In this document: positions 8,107 through 16,761 of the stretch, one piece after another
How positions within the stretch are numbered: the stretch's first letter is position 1
Layout of the letters: every line of letters begins with the position of its first letter
Origin: Thermovorax subterraneus
GTDB lineage: Bacteria > Bacillota > Thermosediminibacteria > Thermosediminibacterales > Thermosediminibacteraceae
Assembly (NCBI GenBank): GCA_021608145.1
Contig: JAKIHM010000012.1
Span: 1-64,000 of the forward strand
Direction: 5' to 3'
DNA: 64,000 bases
Translations under genes and position numbers: made by a program
The notes under the pieces: model-generated
What the model was told of the DNA's origin: nothing
The model's database searches: none
Seen by the model: the letters and a program-made list of their open reading frames with translations, nothing else

Positions 8107-8997
8107 ATGACCTTCAGGGATATAGAGATCTTCGTGACCGTTTGCGAGTTAAAGAGCATGTCTGCTGCCGCAAAAAAGCTCTATATGTCCCAACCCGCCG
8201 TCAGCCAGACCATATCGCAGATGGAGGGAGAACTCCAGGTCAGACTCTTTGATAGGATAGGAAAGAGGCTTACCCTCACGTATCCAGGAGAAATCCTGTA
8301 TAGTTATGGAAGGCGGATACTCAATCTTGTCAAGGAGGCAGAGAGTACTCTTGATGATGTGAGGAACATGAGGATGGGAAGACTGAGGGTGGGAGCCAGT
8401 ACAACGGTGGGAATTTACCTGCTCCCGGAGATAATCGGCGAGTTCAGGAAAAGGTTCAGTGTCGACGTCTACTTTACGATTGACAATACAGCAGGGATAG
8501 AAAAGCTGATATCTGATAATTCTATAGACCTTGGCATTGTCGAAGGGCCGGTCCACTCAAGGGACATTGTTGTAACACCCTATATAGACGATGAGCTGTA
8601 TCTTGTATGCTCAAAAAACCACCGGTGGGCGGAGAAAAAAAGCATCAGCCCCGCAGAGATTGAAAACGAGGATATAATCATGCGAGAAAAGGGAAGCGGG
8701 ACGAGGGAAGTCTTTGAGGAGACCATGGCGAGAAATAATGTGAGGTACAGAATAAAATACGTTCTTAATAATACGGAGGCTATAAAAAAGGCCGTCGAAG
8801 CCAATATAGGCGTTTCGGTCATATCAAGGCTAGCCGTTGAAAAGGAGATAAGAGGCGGCAGGCTCGTGAAAGTTGACATTGAAAATATAAGGTTTGAAAG
8901 GAAGTTTAGCATCATTTATCATAAAGACAAGTTCAAATCGAATCTGTTCGAAGAATTTATAAAACACCTTTATGACTTTAGAAGCAATATAAAGTAG
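8107..8997 (+). CDS. LysR-family transcriptional regulator
   Basis: 296-residue regulator with an N-terminal winged helix-turn-helix (MTFRDIEIFVTVCELKSMSAAAKKLYMSQPAVSQTI, about residues 1-60) and a LysR substrate-binding domain from about 85 to 290. I chose ATG 8107, after AGGTGGCCGTT; the frame is open further upstream but without a ribosome site. The effector domain resembles CysB/YeiE-type members, but the ligand is not deducible. Divergent to the flavin oxidoreductase, so most simply its regulator. Confidence 0.9.
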   Translation: MTFRDIEIFVTVCELKSMSAAAKKLYMSQPAVSQTISQMEGELQVRLFDRIGKRLTLTYPGEILYSYGRRILNLVKEAESTLDDVRNMRMGRLRVGASTTVGIYLLPEIIGEFRKRFSVDVYFTIDNTAGIEKLISDNSIDLGIVEGPVHSRDIVVTPYIDDELYLVCSKNHRWAEKKSISPAEIENEDIIMREKGSGTREVFEETMARNNVRYRIKYVLNNTEAIKKAVEANIGVSVISRLAVEKEIRGGRLVKVDIENIRFERKFSIIYHKDKFKSNLFEEFIKHLYDFRSNIK

Positions 8998-9037
8998 CGG
9001 CCGCGAAGCGTAACTCACTGCCGCAAACGCAAACTAG

Positions 9038-9943
9038 TTAAAATACACCCATCAACTTCAACATTTTGACGACAGGACCTCCGCCTTTTTCGCACCGAAT
9101 CACTTTGTTTTCTCTGTGTGCAGCAAGTATAAGCTGCAGCAGTGCAAGACTCATATTAGGGTTTTCGCCAAATTCGAGGTTTACTACATCAGCACGCATT
9201 AACGCTTCTTTTAGACGTTGGAGATCTTCTACTTTATACTGCATGCTCAAGTTTATTTTCACATCGTTCATATCAACTTTATTACGAACCTTCTCATGAA
9301 CCGGTCTTATTTCTACATTTTCAACGTCCTGGATATTTTTTAACCCTAAAATGATATCCTCGATATCTCTACTAATCTCAATTACCGCCACTATTTCTTT
9401 ACATTCGAGTTTTTCTCTTATTAAAACGTCAATGGGAGGATCAATGCTCAATATGTTCCCCATTTCCTCGAGATACTTTACTATTACCAAGGCGCGGGCA
9501 GTTTTCATCATACAGTCACCGTTAATCTTCACCGATACCTGCCATTTGGTATTTTCTCCCATTGACCCTGTATGTATTAAGTTGTTTATAATATCTACCA
9601 GTTCGGCTGCATTGCCATCATAAACTTCCCCTTTAATCGCTGCAGTGATCATCTTTTTAAGAGCGTCAAGGCATTCAAAGAAAAGGTCTATCAGTTCATC
9701 ATTAACACCAAGTTCACCTTTTCTAAGCTTATCAAAAAGGCTCTCTAAATTGTGGCTGAAATCTGCAACTTCACTGAAACCCATAGTAGCCGATGAACCT
9801 TTTAATGTGTGCATAATCCTGAAGATCTCATTGAGAACATCCGATTGTTCAGGTTTTTCTTCCAATTCCAGAAGGAGTTGTTCCAATCTCGAAAGTTGCT
9901 CCCCAGTTTCTTCGATATAGGCATCAAGGTAATTCCACTCCAT
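9038..9943 (-). CDS. Stand-alone HPt phosphotransfer protein with CheA P2-like domain
   Basis: 301-residue protein that supplies the part missing from the neighbouring CheA. Residues 1-105 form an HPt domain with the phosphorylatable His45 in IMHTLKGSSATMGF. Residues about 128-215 look like a CheA P2 (CheY-binding) domain: WQVSVKINGDCMMKTARAL then a LEEMG...DPP segment. The last 75 residues (DVKINLSMQYKVEDL...ALLQLILAAHREN) resemble a STAS fold. There is no kinase domain. The ATG follows the CheA stop with no gap (TAAATG on the minus strand), so translation is probably coupled. It is the last gene of the operon. Confidence 0.85.
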   Translation of the reverse strand: MEWNYLDAYIEETGEQLSRLEQLLLELEEKPEQSDVLNEIFRIMHTLKGSSATMGFSEVADFSHNLESLFDKLRKGELGVNDELIDLFFECLDALKKMITAAIKGEVYDGNAAELVDIINNLIHTGSMGENTKWQVSVKINGDCMMKTARALVIVKYLEEMGNILSIDPPIDVLIREKLECKEIVAVIEISRDIEDIILGLKNIQDVENVEIRPVHEKVRNKVDMNDVKINLSMQYKVEDLQRLKEALMRADVVNLEFGENPNMSLALLQLILAAHRENKVIRCEKGGGPVVKMLKLMGVF

Positions 9944-12304
9944 TTAAATTCCTCCCGCCAGCTCTTCAGGATTCAAGACAAGGACAATATTTCCATCTCC
10001 CAGTATAGCTGCACCTAAAAAACACGTGGCAGAAGAAAGCTCTTCAGCTAGCGGCCTTATTATAATTTCCTGCTCGCCAATAAATTCATCCACCACAACC
10101 GCCATGCCGCTATTTAACACAACCAGCGGATACTCTTCATACTCATACCCCTTATCCCAATCACTTTGAAGCCCCATAAACTCCCGCAGTCTTAAAAGTG
10201 GCATTATCTCTTGCCTGAGGACAACTACTTCTCTCCCCTTCATCCTTCTTACATCATCTGCTTTGATTTTCACCATCTCGCGCACACTCTCCAGCGGCAA
10301 AGCGTAGCGCTGGCCCTGCACGGTAACGAGCAATACCTTCGATGTCACCATAGTCACAGGCAGTTCCATAAATACAGAAGTTCCTATTCCCACCTTGCTG
10401 ACCACGCGCACATTGCCACCCAGTTTTCTAACTGTATCACGGATTACGTCCATTCCCACCCCTCTGCCCGACAGTTCGGTTACTCCTTCTGAAGTGCTGA
10501 AACCTGGTATGAACAAAAGTTCTAAGGCCTCATCATCTTTCATCTTGGCTGCTTCTTCAGCAGATATAAACCCTTTTTCAATCGCTTTAGCCCTTATAAC
10601 ATCAGGATTGATGCCTCGCCCGTCATCTCGGACTTCAACCACAACCTTATCTCCTATTCGCTGAGCCCTGAGAATCAGCGTGCTTTCTTCAGGCTTACCG
10701 GCTTTTTTTCTCTCTTTGGGCTCTTCAATACCATGGTCAATAGCATTTCTTATAATGTGCAGCATCGGATCATAAAGAGCCGTTACGATATTTTTATCTA
10801 TTTGTGTCTCTTCACCCTCGGTGACAAGGCGCACCTTTTTATTCAACTTTCTGCTTATTTCGCGAACCATTCGTGGGAAACGGTCGAAGATATACCGCAC
10901 AGGAAGAAGCCGCAAGCTCATAACTATATCCTGTAAATCCTTTCCTATTCTATTCAGCAAAACCTGGCGTTCTTTCAACTCTCTTGTTATTTCCGATAAA
11001 CCGTATTTCATTTCAACTTTTCTTATCATATAAGAGAGACCATTGTTCACCACGATCAGTTCTCCGACGAGATTCATAAGTTCGTCCACTTTAGCCTGCT
11101 CTACCCTTAATGTCTTTGTAATTTCGCCTCTCGAACTGCTGTTTTCGCCCTCTCCGGTTTTCGCAGAAATCTTTTCTCCCTTCTTTTCTAAAACTGGTGG
11201 TCTGGCAAAATTACCCCGATCTTTTTTAAATGGTTTCTCATTACCTTCAATTATCTGGCTAATGAGATTTGAAAACCTCTTTGGCCATATCGTGCTATTT
11301 TCCTTAAGCGCGCCGATTAAGCTTTCTCCTTTTGCAATCCACCCCATGTATTCTGCAACTTTCTGCAGCACGTTTATAACCATATCTCCCCTTGAACGCC
11401 GTTCTTCTGGCGTTTCGGCAATTTGGTAGAACATTTCTTGCTGGGAAATGATTAAATCGAGCACTTCGTTTACTTTATCTTCTGCAACAGAAATAGACGT
11501 AGGACCATTTTCTGATTCTAAAAGCTCCATAACCGCATCCGGAAATACTGGGGATACCAGCACCCTAATATTCCTTTCCGATCCTGCTGTTTCCCAAATC
11601 GTTTCTTCTATTTCCTGGGCGCTTTTGTCGGTAACGACAATAAAATTCAGCGAAATGAAGAGATTAGAAGGATCAAAATCTTGAAGTGAAGGCAATGTCC
11701 GCAAGTCAGCAGCAATATGGGCAACTTCTCCTATTTTTCTCAGCTTGCAGAAAATATCAAGTACGTCAATCTCAATTGCGTCAGGACCAGCTGTTTGCAG
11801 CGATACCTCGTATACGTCGCCGCCTTTATGCAGCAATTCCCTCAAAAATTTTTTCCTCTCTGCCGATATTGTGTGCAGCATATCGTCTGTATGAATTACA
11901 GGCATATAAAGCAACTTATCCATCTTATTCAAAAAGTCGTATACTTTATCTTCAATTTCTTTTAGCCCTAGTTTCTTTAAAGTCTCAAGTCCTTCTTTTT
12001 CTGCACTTTCTACTAAACTCAATAGCCTCTCAAAGGCGTCCAGCATAAAATCACTCAGATCAGCATCAATAGTCTTTTCCCGTAAAGCTACTTCTTTTGT
12101 CAATTTTATTAAACCTTCGACCACAGAACCTATTTCTTCTAAATCATATGACTTGCATAATCCTAAAAGATTATCTAATCTGCTTAAAATTTGCTCTGCT
12201 GCCTTATCTTTTTCATCTGCATTTTCCAGGGCGAGCACCAAAAAGCCTATGTTGCCAAGAAGTTCTTTTGCAGCTTTTATAAAGCTTTTTTCTCCACTAA
12301 TCAT
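9944..12304 (-). CDS. cheA: CheA-type histidine kinase core lacking the phospho-accepting histidine
   Basis: 786-residue chemotaxis kinase. The first 130 residues are helical and HPt-like but contain no histidine at all, so the normal autophosphorylation site is absent. Residues about 165-260 look like a P2-type domain. A dimerisation region begins near 395 (LRVEQAKVDELMNLVGELI). The ATPase domain has an N box (DPMLHIIRNAIDHGIEEP), G1 (VRDDGRGI), F box (FIPGFST) and G2 (SGRGVGMDVI). A CheW-like domain occupies about 650-785. The catalytic side looks intact, so it would phosphorylate an HPt in trans, most simply the protein encoded immediately downstream. Confidence 0.92.
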   Translation of the reverse strand: MISGEKSFIKAAKELLGNIGFLVLALENADEKDKAAEQILSRLDNLLGLCKSYDLEEIGSVVEGLIKLTKEVALREKTIDADLSDFMLDAFERLLSLVESAEKEGLETLKKLGLKEIEDKVYDFLNKMDKLLYMPVIHTDDMLHTISAERKKFLRELLHKGGDVYEVSLQTAGPDAIEIDVLDIFCKLRKIGEVAHIAADLRTLPSLQDFDPSNLFISLNFIVVTDKSAQEIEETIWETAGSERNIRVLVSPVFPDAVMELLESENGPTSISVAEDKVNEVLDLIISQQEMFYQIAETPEERRSRGDMVINVLQKVAEYMGWIAKGESLIGALKENSTIWPKRFSNLISQIIEGNEKPFKKDRGNFARPPVLEKKGEKISAKTGEGENSSSRGEITKTLRVEQAKVDELMNLVGELIVVNNGLSYMIRKVEMKYGLSEITRELKERQVLLNRIGKDLQDIVMSLRLLPVRYIFDRFPRMVREISRKLNKKVRLVTEGEETQIDKNIVTALYDPMLHIIRNAIDHGIEEPKERKKAGKPEESTLILRAQRIGDKVVVEVRDDGRGINPDVIRAKAIEKGFISAEEAAKMKDDEALELLFIPGFSTSEGVTELSGRGVGMDVIRDTVRKLGGNVRVVSKVGIGTSVFMELPVTMVTSKVLLVTVQGQRYALPLESVREMVKIKADDVRRMKGREVVVLRQEIMPLLRLREFMGLQSDWDKGYEYEEYPLVVLNSGMAVVVDEFIGEQEIIIRPLAEELSSATCFLGAAILGDGNIVLVLNPEELAGGI

Positions 12305-12316
12305 TTTCCCCCATCC

Positions 12317-12688
12317 CTACCTAATACCTGTCAGCATCTTCGCGGAAAGCTGTAGGCAAATCGGATCAACGGGTTTTTCTAAATAAAGATTGGCTCCAGC
12401 TCGGAAGGCTTCCAAATAGTCATTTTCTCCCGACTCGGTGGATATGACGATCACAGGGACAAAGTCGGAGAGATGCTGCTGTCTTATCTGCCTTATAAGC
12501 TCGTATCCGTGCATTTTGGGCATATTCACGTCAACTAGCAGGAGGTCGAATTTGTTTTTGAGATATTTTTCCAGGGCCTCATAGCCGTTGGCGGCTTCTT
12601 CTACCTCAAAGCCTGCATTCCGGAGTATCGTGCCATGAAAGCCTCGAACCGCAGTAGAATCATCCACAATTAATGCGCGTGGCTTCAT
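12317..12688 (-). CDS. cheY: CheY-like single-domain response regulator
   Basis: 123-residue receiver domain. It has the acidic pair D9-D10, phosphoacceptor D53 (LLLVDVNMP), the switch Ser/Thr in VIVISTES and the conserved Lys in YLEKPVD. I chose the MKPRALIVDD start because GAGGTG lies just upstream; an in-frame codon 13 residues earlier lies inside cheR. It sits between cheR and the CheA core and is the natural phosphate acceptor of this pathway. Confidence 0.88.
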   Translation of the reverse strand: MKPRALIVDDSTAVRGFHGTILRNAGFEVEEAANGYEALEKYLKNKFDLLLVDVNMPKMHGYELIRQIRQQHLSDFVPVIVISTESGENDYLEAFRAGANLYLEKPVDPICLQLSAKMLTGIR

Positions 12689-12704
12689 AATTTCTTTTAT
12701 CACC

Positions 12705-13523
12705 TCATTTCTGGTATACAAATGCATTCTTAAACCGACGCAGTTTAAAAATAGGAGTTATGCGGCTCATCGACTCCGAATGGCCCAAAAATATATAACC
12801 GCCCTCTGTCAGAGCTTCGTAAAAGTAAAGGGCCACTTGTCTTCGCGATGCGTCATCAAAATAAATAAGCACATTTCTGCAAAAAATCACATCAAAATCC
12901 ATCATCCTTCGCATTGCCGCCGCATCCATTAAATTTAGCTGGTAGAATTTAACCTTTTTTCGAAGCTCCGGAATTATTTCATAAAATTCTCCGCGTCTTA
13001 TGAAATAACGCATTTTATATTCTTCAGGTACCAACCGGACAGACCTTTTCGAATACAAACCTATTTCTGCTTTTTCTATGACTTCTGTATTAATATCTGT
13101 CGCGTGGACCTCCCAGGTCACTCTCTCCACGTCTTCAAGCATTTCTTCCATAATTATGGCAAGCGTATACGGTTCTTCGCCTGTAGAACATCCGGCAGAC
13201 CAGACGCGGATCTTCTGCTGCTTTTCTTTGGATTTTTTCTCAAGAAGCTCTGGCAGGATTTCCTCCGCAAAACATTTCAACTGGTAATATTCTCTGAAAA
13301 AATAAGTCTCATTTACCGTAAGAATATTGATCAGTTCTTGAAGTTCCTGCCCAGTTACATCAAACCGCAGCCACGCAAAATAACTTCTGAAATTGTCATG
13401 TCCGGTTGCCTTAATACGGCTTTCTATTCTGCTTTCAACATAATATTTTTTATGCTCTTCGAAATAAATTCCAGTTTTTCTGTAGATAAAATCTCTGAGC
13501 TTGATAAATTCTTCAGCTGTCAC
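12705..13523 (-). CDS. cheR: CheR chemoreceptor glutamate methyltransferase
   Basis: 272-residue S-adenosylmethionine-dependent methyltransferase that methylates MCP glutamates. It has an all-helical CheR N-terminal domain (residues 1-75, with FIYRKTGIYFEEHKKYYVES) and a catalytic domain containing VWSAGCSTGEEPYTLAI and the FDVIFCRNVLIYF motif. GTG 13523 follows AGAGGTGTAGAA; the alternative TTG five codons earlier overlaps the end of the HEAT gene. There is no C-terminal pentapeptide-binding or TPR extension. Confidence 0.92.
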   Translation of the reverse strand: MTAEEFIKLRDFIYRKTGIYFEEHKKYYVESRIESRIKATGHDNFRSYFAWLRFDVTGQELQELINILTVNETYFFREYYQLKCFAEEILPELLEKKSKEKQQKIRVWSAGCSTGEEPYTLAIIMEEMLEDVERVTWEVHATDINTEVIEKAEIGLYSKRSVRLVPEEYKMRYFIRRGEFYEIIPELRKKVKFYQLNLMDAAAMRRMMDFDVIFCRNVLIYFDDASRRQVALYFYEALTEGGYIFLGHSESMSRITPIFKLRRFKNAFVYQK

Positions 13524-13534
13524 TTCTACACCTC

Positions 13535-14113
13535 TCAATCTCCCAGTTTTTTTATAGCCATCTTTACAACATAGTCAAAAAACGGGCTGGAAAAGCGGTT
13601 AGCAGCCCGCATTATTACTTCCCTATCTTCTTCGCCGCACCCAACTTCACCCAAATACTCAATTGCCGCTGCCACAACGTTTTCATCTTCATCTTCTGCT
13701 ATCACCTTTCTTAAAAGCGTTGGCGCTTCTTTTAAACGCCCTTCTCCTAAAGCATTAACTGCCAACTGCCGGACATCCTTATCAGGATGCTTAATCATTT
13801 TTTCAAGGACTTCTAGCGCCGAATCTCCCAAAATAGACAGTATTTCAACTCCCGCGTTTCTAACATATGCATCATCATTCTTTAAAAGCTCCGCTGCAGA
13901 TTCCGCCACATACCTGTCCCCTATTTTAATAAGCGAACTTACTATTGCCTCCTGAACCGCCCTGCTTGTCTCCACCTCAAGTTGTCCTATAAGGGCATCT
14001 ACAACTTTTTTCCCTTTGGCTTCTCCAAGATCAAGCACTGCCATGACTCGCTCACTTTCATTCCTGCCGTTTTTCATCAAATTTAATAGTTCATTTATGT
14101 GAGATTCTTGCAT
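13535..14113 (-). CDS. HEAT-repeat protein of the chemosensory operon
   Basis: 192-residue all-helical protein with about five HEAT-type repeats, visible as the recurring pattern 'V..A.V.ALG.....A...L.'. Examples are ERVMAVLDLGEAKG, VRNAGVEILSILGDSA and VRQLAVNALGEGRL. HEAT proteins are scaffolds without enzymatic activity. Its start lies inside the 3' end of cheB (23-base overlap) and its stop lies just before cheR, so it is translationally embedded between the two adaptation enzymes. A role in docking CheB or CheR to the array is inference. Confidence 0.8.
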   Translation of the reverse strand: MQESHINELLNLMKNGRNESERVMAVLDLGEAKGKKVVDALIGQLEVETSRAVQEAIVSSLIKIGDRYVAESAAELLKNDDAYVRNAGVEILSILGDSALEVLEKMIKHPDKDVRQLAVNALGEGRLKEAPTLLRKVIAEDEDENVVAAAIEYLGEVGCGEEDREVIMRAANRFSSPFFDYVVKMAIKKLGD

Positions 14114-15197
14114 ATTCGTTCACCCTCTTCAATATAATATCGCTGATTTTATAGGCGGGTGCTATAATGTCTGCTCCTCCTCGCTCTATGGCTGCTTTGG
14201 GCATACCAAAAACCACTGCGGTTTCTTCTGACTCTGCAATGGTTAATCCGCCCTTTTTTCTTATCTCAACCATCATATTGGCTCCATCGTCGCCCATGCC
14301 TGTCAAAAGCACACCTATAATATTCCGGCCATCCACATTTTCAAGCACCGATTTCATGGTTACGTTAACGGATGGCTTGTACAGCGCATCTTCAGGCTCC
14401 TTAGTCAGTCTGGCTCTTAGTCTTGCAGTCTTAGAATCCCGTTCTACTACAAGATGCCACCCACCTTTTGCCACGGTAATCGTTCCAGGCTCTATTGAAG
14501 CCCCGTCGCTCGCTTCCCTTACGGGCAAATTGCAATACTGGTCAAGGCGCTTTGCAAAAGATTCCGTAAAAGCTGGAGGCATGTGCTGAACCACCAACAC
14601 TGCCCCCACAAAGTCGGAAGGAAAGCGCGGCAATATCTCCATCAGAGTTTTCGGCCCTCCGGTTGAAACTCCAATTACCACAATAATTTCATCTTCAAAA
14701 ACTATGCACTCATTTTTCTTCCCGGACGCCTCATGCTTTTTGGCCTCAGCTGTAGTTTTCCTGGAAGACCTTGTACGACCTATTAATTTCCTATTTGAAA
14801 AAGCAGCTGCTCTCACCTTTGCTACAATTTCATCGGCCACCTGCTTTATTCCTAGTGAAACCGTCCCACCGGGCTTTGCCACGAAGTCAACGGCCCCGAG
14901 TTCAAGAGCTTCGAAGGTGACTAAGGCCCCCTCCGTAGTGAGGGAAGAAATGACTATAACCGGACAGGGTGCAAGGGCCATAATATGCTGCAGGGCCGTA
15001 AGACCATCCATATGTGGCATATTTATATCAAGAGTTACCACATCGGGGGAAAGCCTTAGAGTCTTCTCTACCGCCTCCCGACCATCCCTGGCCGTGTCAA
15101 TTACCTCTATATCTTCCTCGCTCTCCAAGATATCTCTCAAGCACCTACGCATGAAAGCTGAGTCGTCCGCTACAAGCACGCGAATTTTTTTCCCCAT
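14091..15197 (-). CDS. cheB: CheB protein-glutamate methylesterase/deamidase response regulator
   Basis: 368 residues: an N-terminal receiver (DDSAFMRR, phosphoacceptor Asp in VVTLDINMP, Lys in FVAKPGG), a linker rich in Lys/Arg/Ser (about 125-165), and a C-terminal methylesterase domain. The esterase carries the catalytic Ser in VIGVSTGGPKT, His in VVQHMPPAFT and Asp in LLTGMGDDGA. It removes methyl groups from the chemoreceptor and closes the adaptation loop with CheR. Weak ribosome site AAGGGGA about 13 bases upstream. Confidence 0.95.
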   Translation of the reverse strand: MGKKIRVLVADDSAFMRRCLRDILESEEDIEVIDTARDGREAVEKTLRLSPDVVTLDINMPHMDGLTALQHIMALAPCPVIVISSLTTEGALVTFEALELGAVDFVAKPGGTVSLGIKQVADEIVAKVRAAAFSNRKLIGRTRSSRKTTAEAKKHEASGKKNECIVFEDEIIVVIGVSTGGPKTLMEILPRFPSDFVGAVLVVQHMPPAFTESFAKRLDQYCNLPVREASDGASIEPGTITVAKGGWHLVVERDSKTARLRARLTKEPEDALYKPSVNVTMKSVLENVDGRNIIGVLLTGMGDDGANMMVEIRKKGGLTIAESEETAVVFGMPKAAIERGGADIIAPAYKISDIILKRVNEYARISHK

Positions 15198-15207
15198 AAT
15201 CTGACAA

Positions 15208-16743
15208 TCATTCCCCTTGTTCTATTTTGTCAATTTCCATGAGTTCTTTCTTTTCCTTCCCCGACAGGACCTCCTCTGCAGAAAGCAGAATAATCATTCT
15301 GTTTGCTCCATCAAATTTTGCTATTCCTCTGATGAACCTCTGTTCTATCTCTTCTACCAGAATTTCGGGCGTACTTTCTATGTGGGATCGCTTTATCTTT
15401 AGAACTTCTTTAACAGAATCCACAATGAGGCCGGTACGCCTTCCGGAAATTTCGACGATCACTATCCTGTTATGCTCATCCCGGTCTGCTTTTTTTAATC
15501 CGAACTTTTTCCTAAGATCAATTACGGGCACAATTATACCACGCAAATTTATAACGCCCTCTACAAAATCCGGAGCCTTTGGAACAGCTAGTATATCCGT
15601 TAGCCTTATTATTTCCCTCACATCTTCTATCGAGAATGCGCACTCCATGCCATCCACGACGAAACTCACAAGTTGTTCCTCTTCATCCTTTTCATCAATA
15701 ACTTCCATTTCGCCATCATCCCCGCAAGACCGTAATATATCAGCGCTTTCTTTTAACCCGTGGGAAAACATCTTTTTGGGGTCAAGCACATAAACCAAGC
15801 GCCTGCCACCCTCAAGCTTGCATATCCCGCTTATCTCCTCAATACCTTTTCCTTTTAAAAGCGGTGGTACAGGGTCAATCGAGGTTCTGGCAATACGCAG
15901 TACTTCTGAAACTACATCGACTCTAAATCCTACTGTGTAAGAGCAGTCTTCTTCTTTTACATGAGTTACTATTATCCTTGACCTCTCGTCAGAAGCGCAT
16001 TCCTCCATGTGGAATAACCGCCTCATGCTTACGATGGGCAATATCCTATTGCGTAGTGAAATAATTCCAAGAATGTAAGGGGGTGTATTAGGGATTTCAT
16101 TGATCTCTTCGGAGTTTCGAACTATCTCCTGGACATTCGCCACCTCTATTCCATATTCCTCGTTACCTATCTTGAAGCTGATGAGCTGCAACTGTTCTTC
16201 ACTGGTTGTATCCATACTTTTCTTATTATCTTCGTTAATTCTGGTATGATTAATTGTATTTACCAGTTTCTTGCTAGCTTCTCCCTCCCATGATTTAATG
16301 AGCCGCCTTGCGTCCAACAGCATAACCAATTTCTCGCCATCTTCGATTCTTGCCACCCCCTCCAAAAAATCCACAGCAGTTTCTTCCCCAGATATTTCTT
16401 CTATCTCATCCCTTCGAATAGATATTACCCCTGCAACCCGGTCTACTACGTATCCGAGTCTTTTATCATCCGCTGTCAGCACGATCACACGGCTTGCCTC
16501 AGTATCTTCCGCTTTCGCAAGCCCCAGGCGCAGTCTGCAATCTACAATTGTCAGGATGGTTCCCCGGAGGTTGGCAAGGCCCCGAATATATTGAGGGGCA
16601 CGGGGGACCTTCACAACCTCCGGAACCCTTATTATCTCCTGCAAATACTTTATTGCTACTCCGTACATTTCATCGCCCAGATAGAAGGTAATGTACTGAT
16701 TGCTGTTTTCAATCGACCTTTCGATTGTGGTTACCGTTTCCAT
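15208..16743 (-). CDS. Triple CheW adaptor protein
   Basis: 511 residues containing three successive CheW/SH3-like adaptor domains, at about 15-150 (QYITFYLGDEMYGVAIKYLQE), 182-325 (QLISFKIGNEEYGIEVANVQE) and 358-500 (QLVSFVVDGMECAFSIEDVRE). Each domain has the 'RGLANLRG / LGIISLRN / EGVINLRG' hydrophobic signature. The linkers are charged and without obvious fold. Ordinary CheW is a single domain of about 150 residues that bridges receptor and CheA; a three-domain version could bind several kinases or receptors at once. It lies between the MCP and cheB and is the only CheW in the operon. Confidence 0.92.
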   Translation of the reverse strand: METVTTIERSIENSNQYITFYLGDEMYGVAIKYLQEIIRVPEVVKVPRAPQYIRGLANLRGTILTIVDCRLRLGLAKAEDTEASRVIVLTADDKRLGYVVDRVAGVISIRRDEIEEISGEETAVDFLEGVARIEDGEKLVMLLDARRLIKSWEGEASKKLVNTINHTRINEDNKKSMDTTSEEQLQLISFKIGNEEYGIEVANVQEIVRNSEEINEIPNTPPYILGIISLRNRILPIVSMRRLFHMEECASDERSRIIVTHVKEEDCSYTVGFRVDVVSEVLRIARTSIDPVPPLLKGKGIEEISGICKLEGGRRLVYVLDPKKMFSHGLKESADILRSCGDDGEMEVIDEKDEEEQLVSFVVDGMECAFSIEDVREIIRLTDILAVPKAPDFVEGVINLRGIIVPVIDLRKKFGLKKADRDEHNRIVIVEISGRRTGLIVDSVKEVLKIKRSHIESTPEILVEEIEQRFIRGIAKFDGANRMIILLSAEEVLSGKEKKELMEIDKIEQGE

Positions 16744-16761
16744 GAAGCCATCACCCTATCC

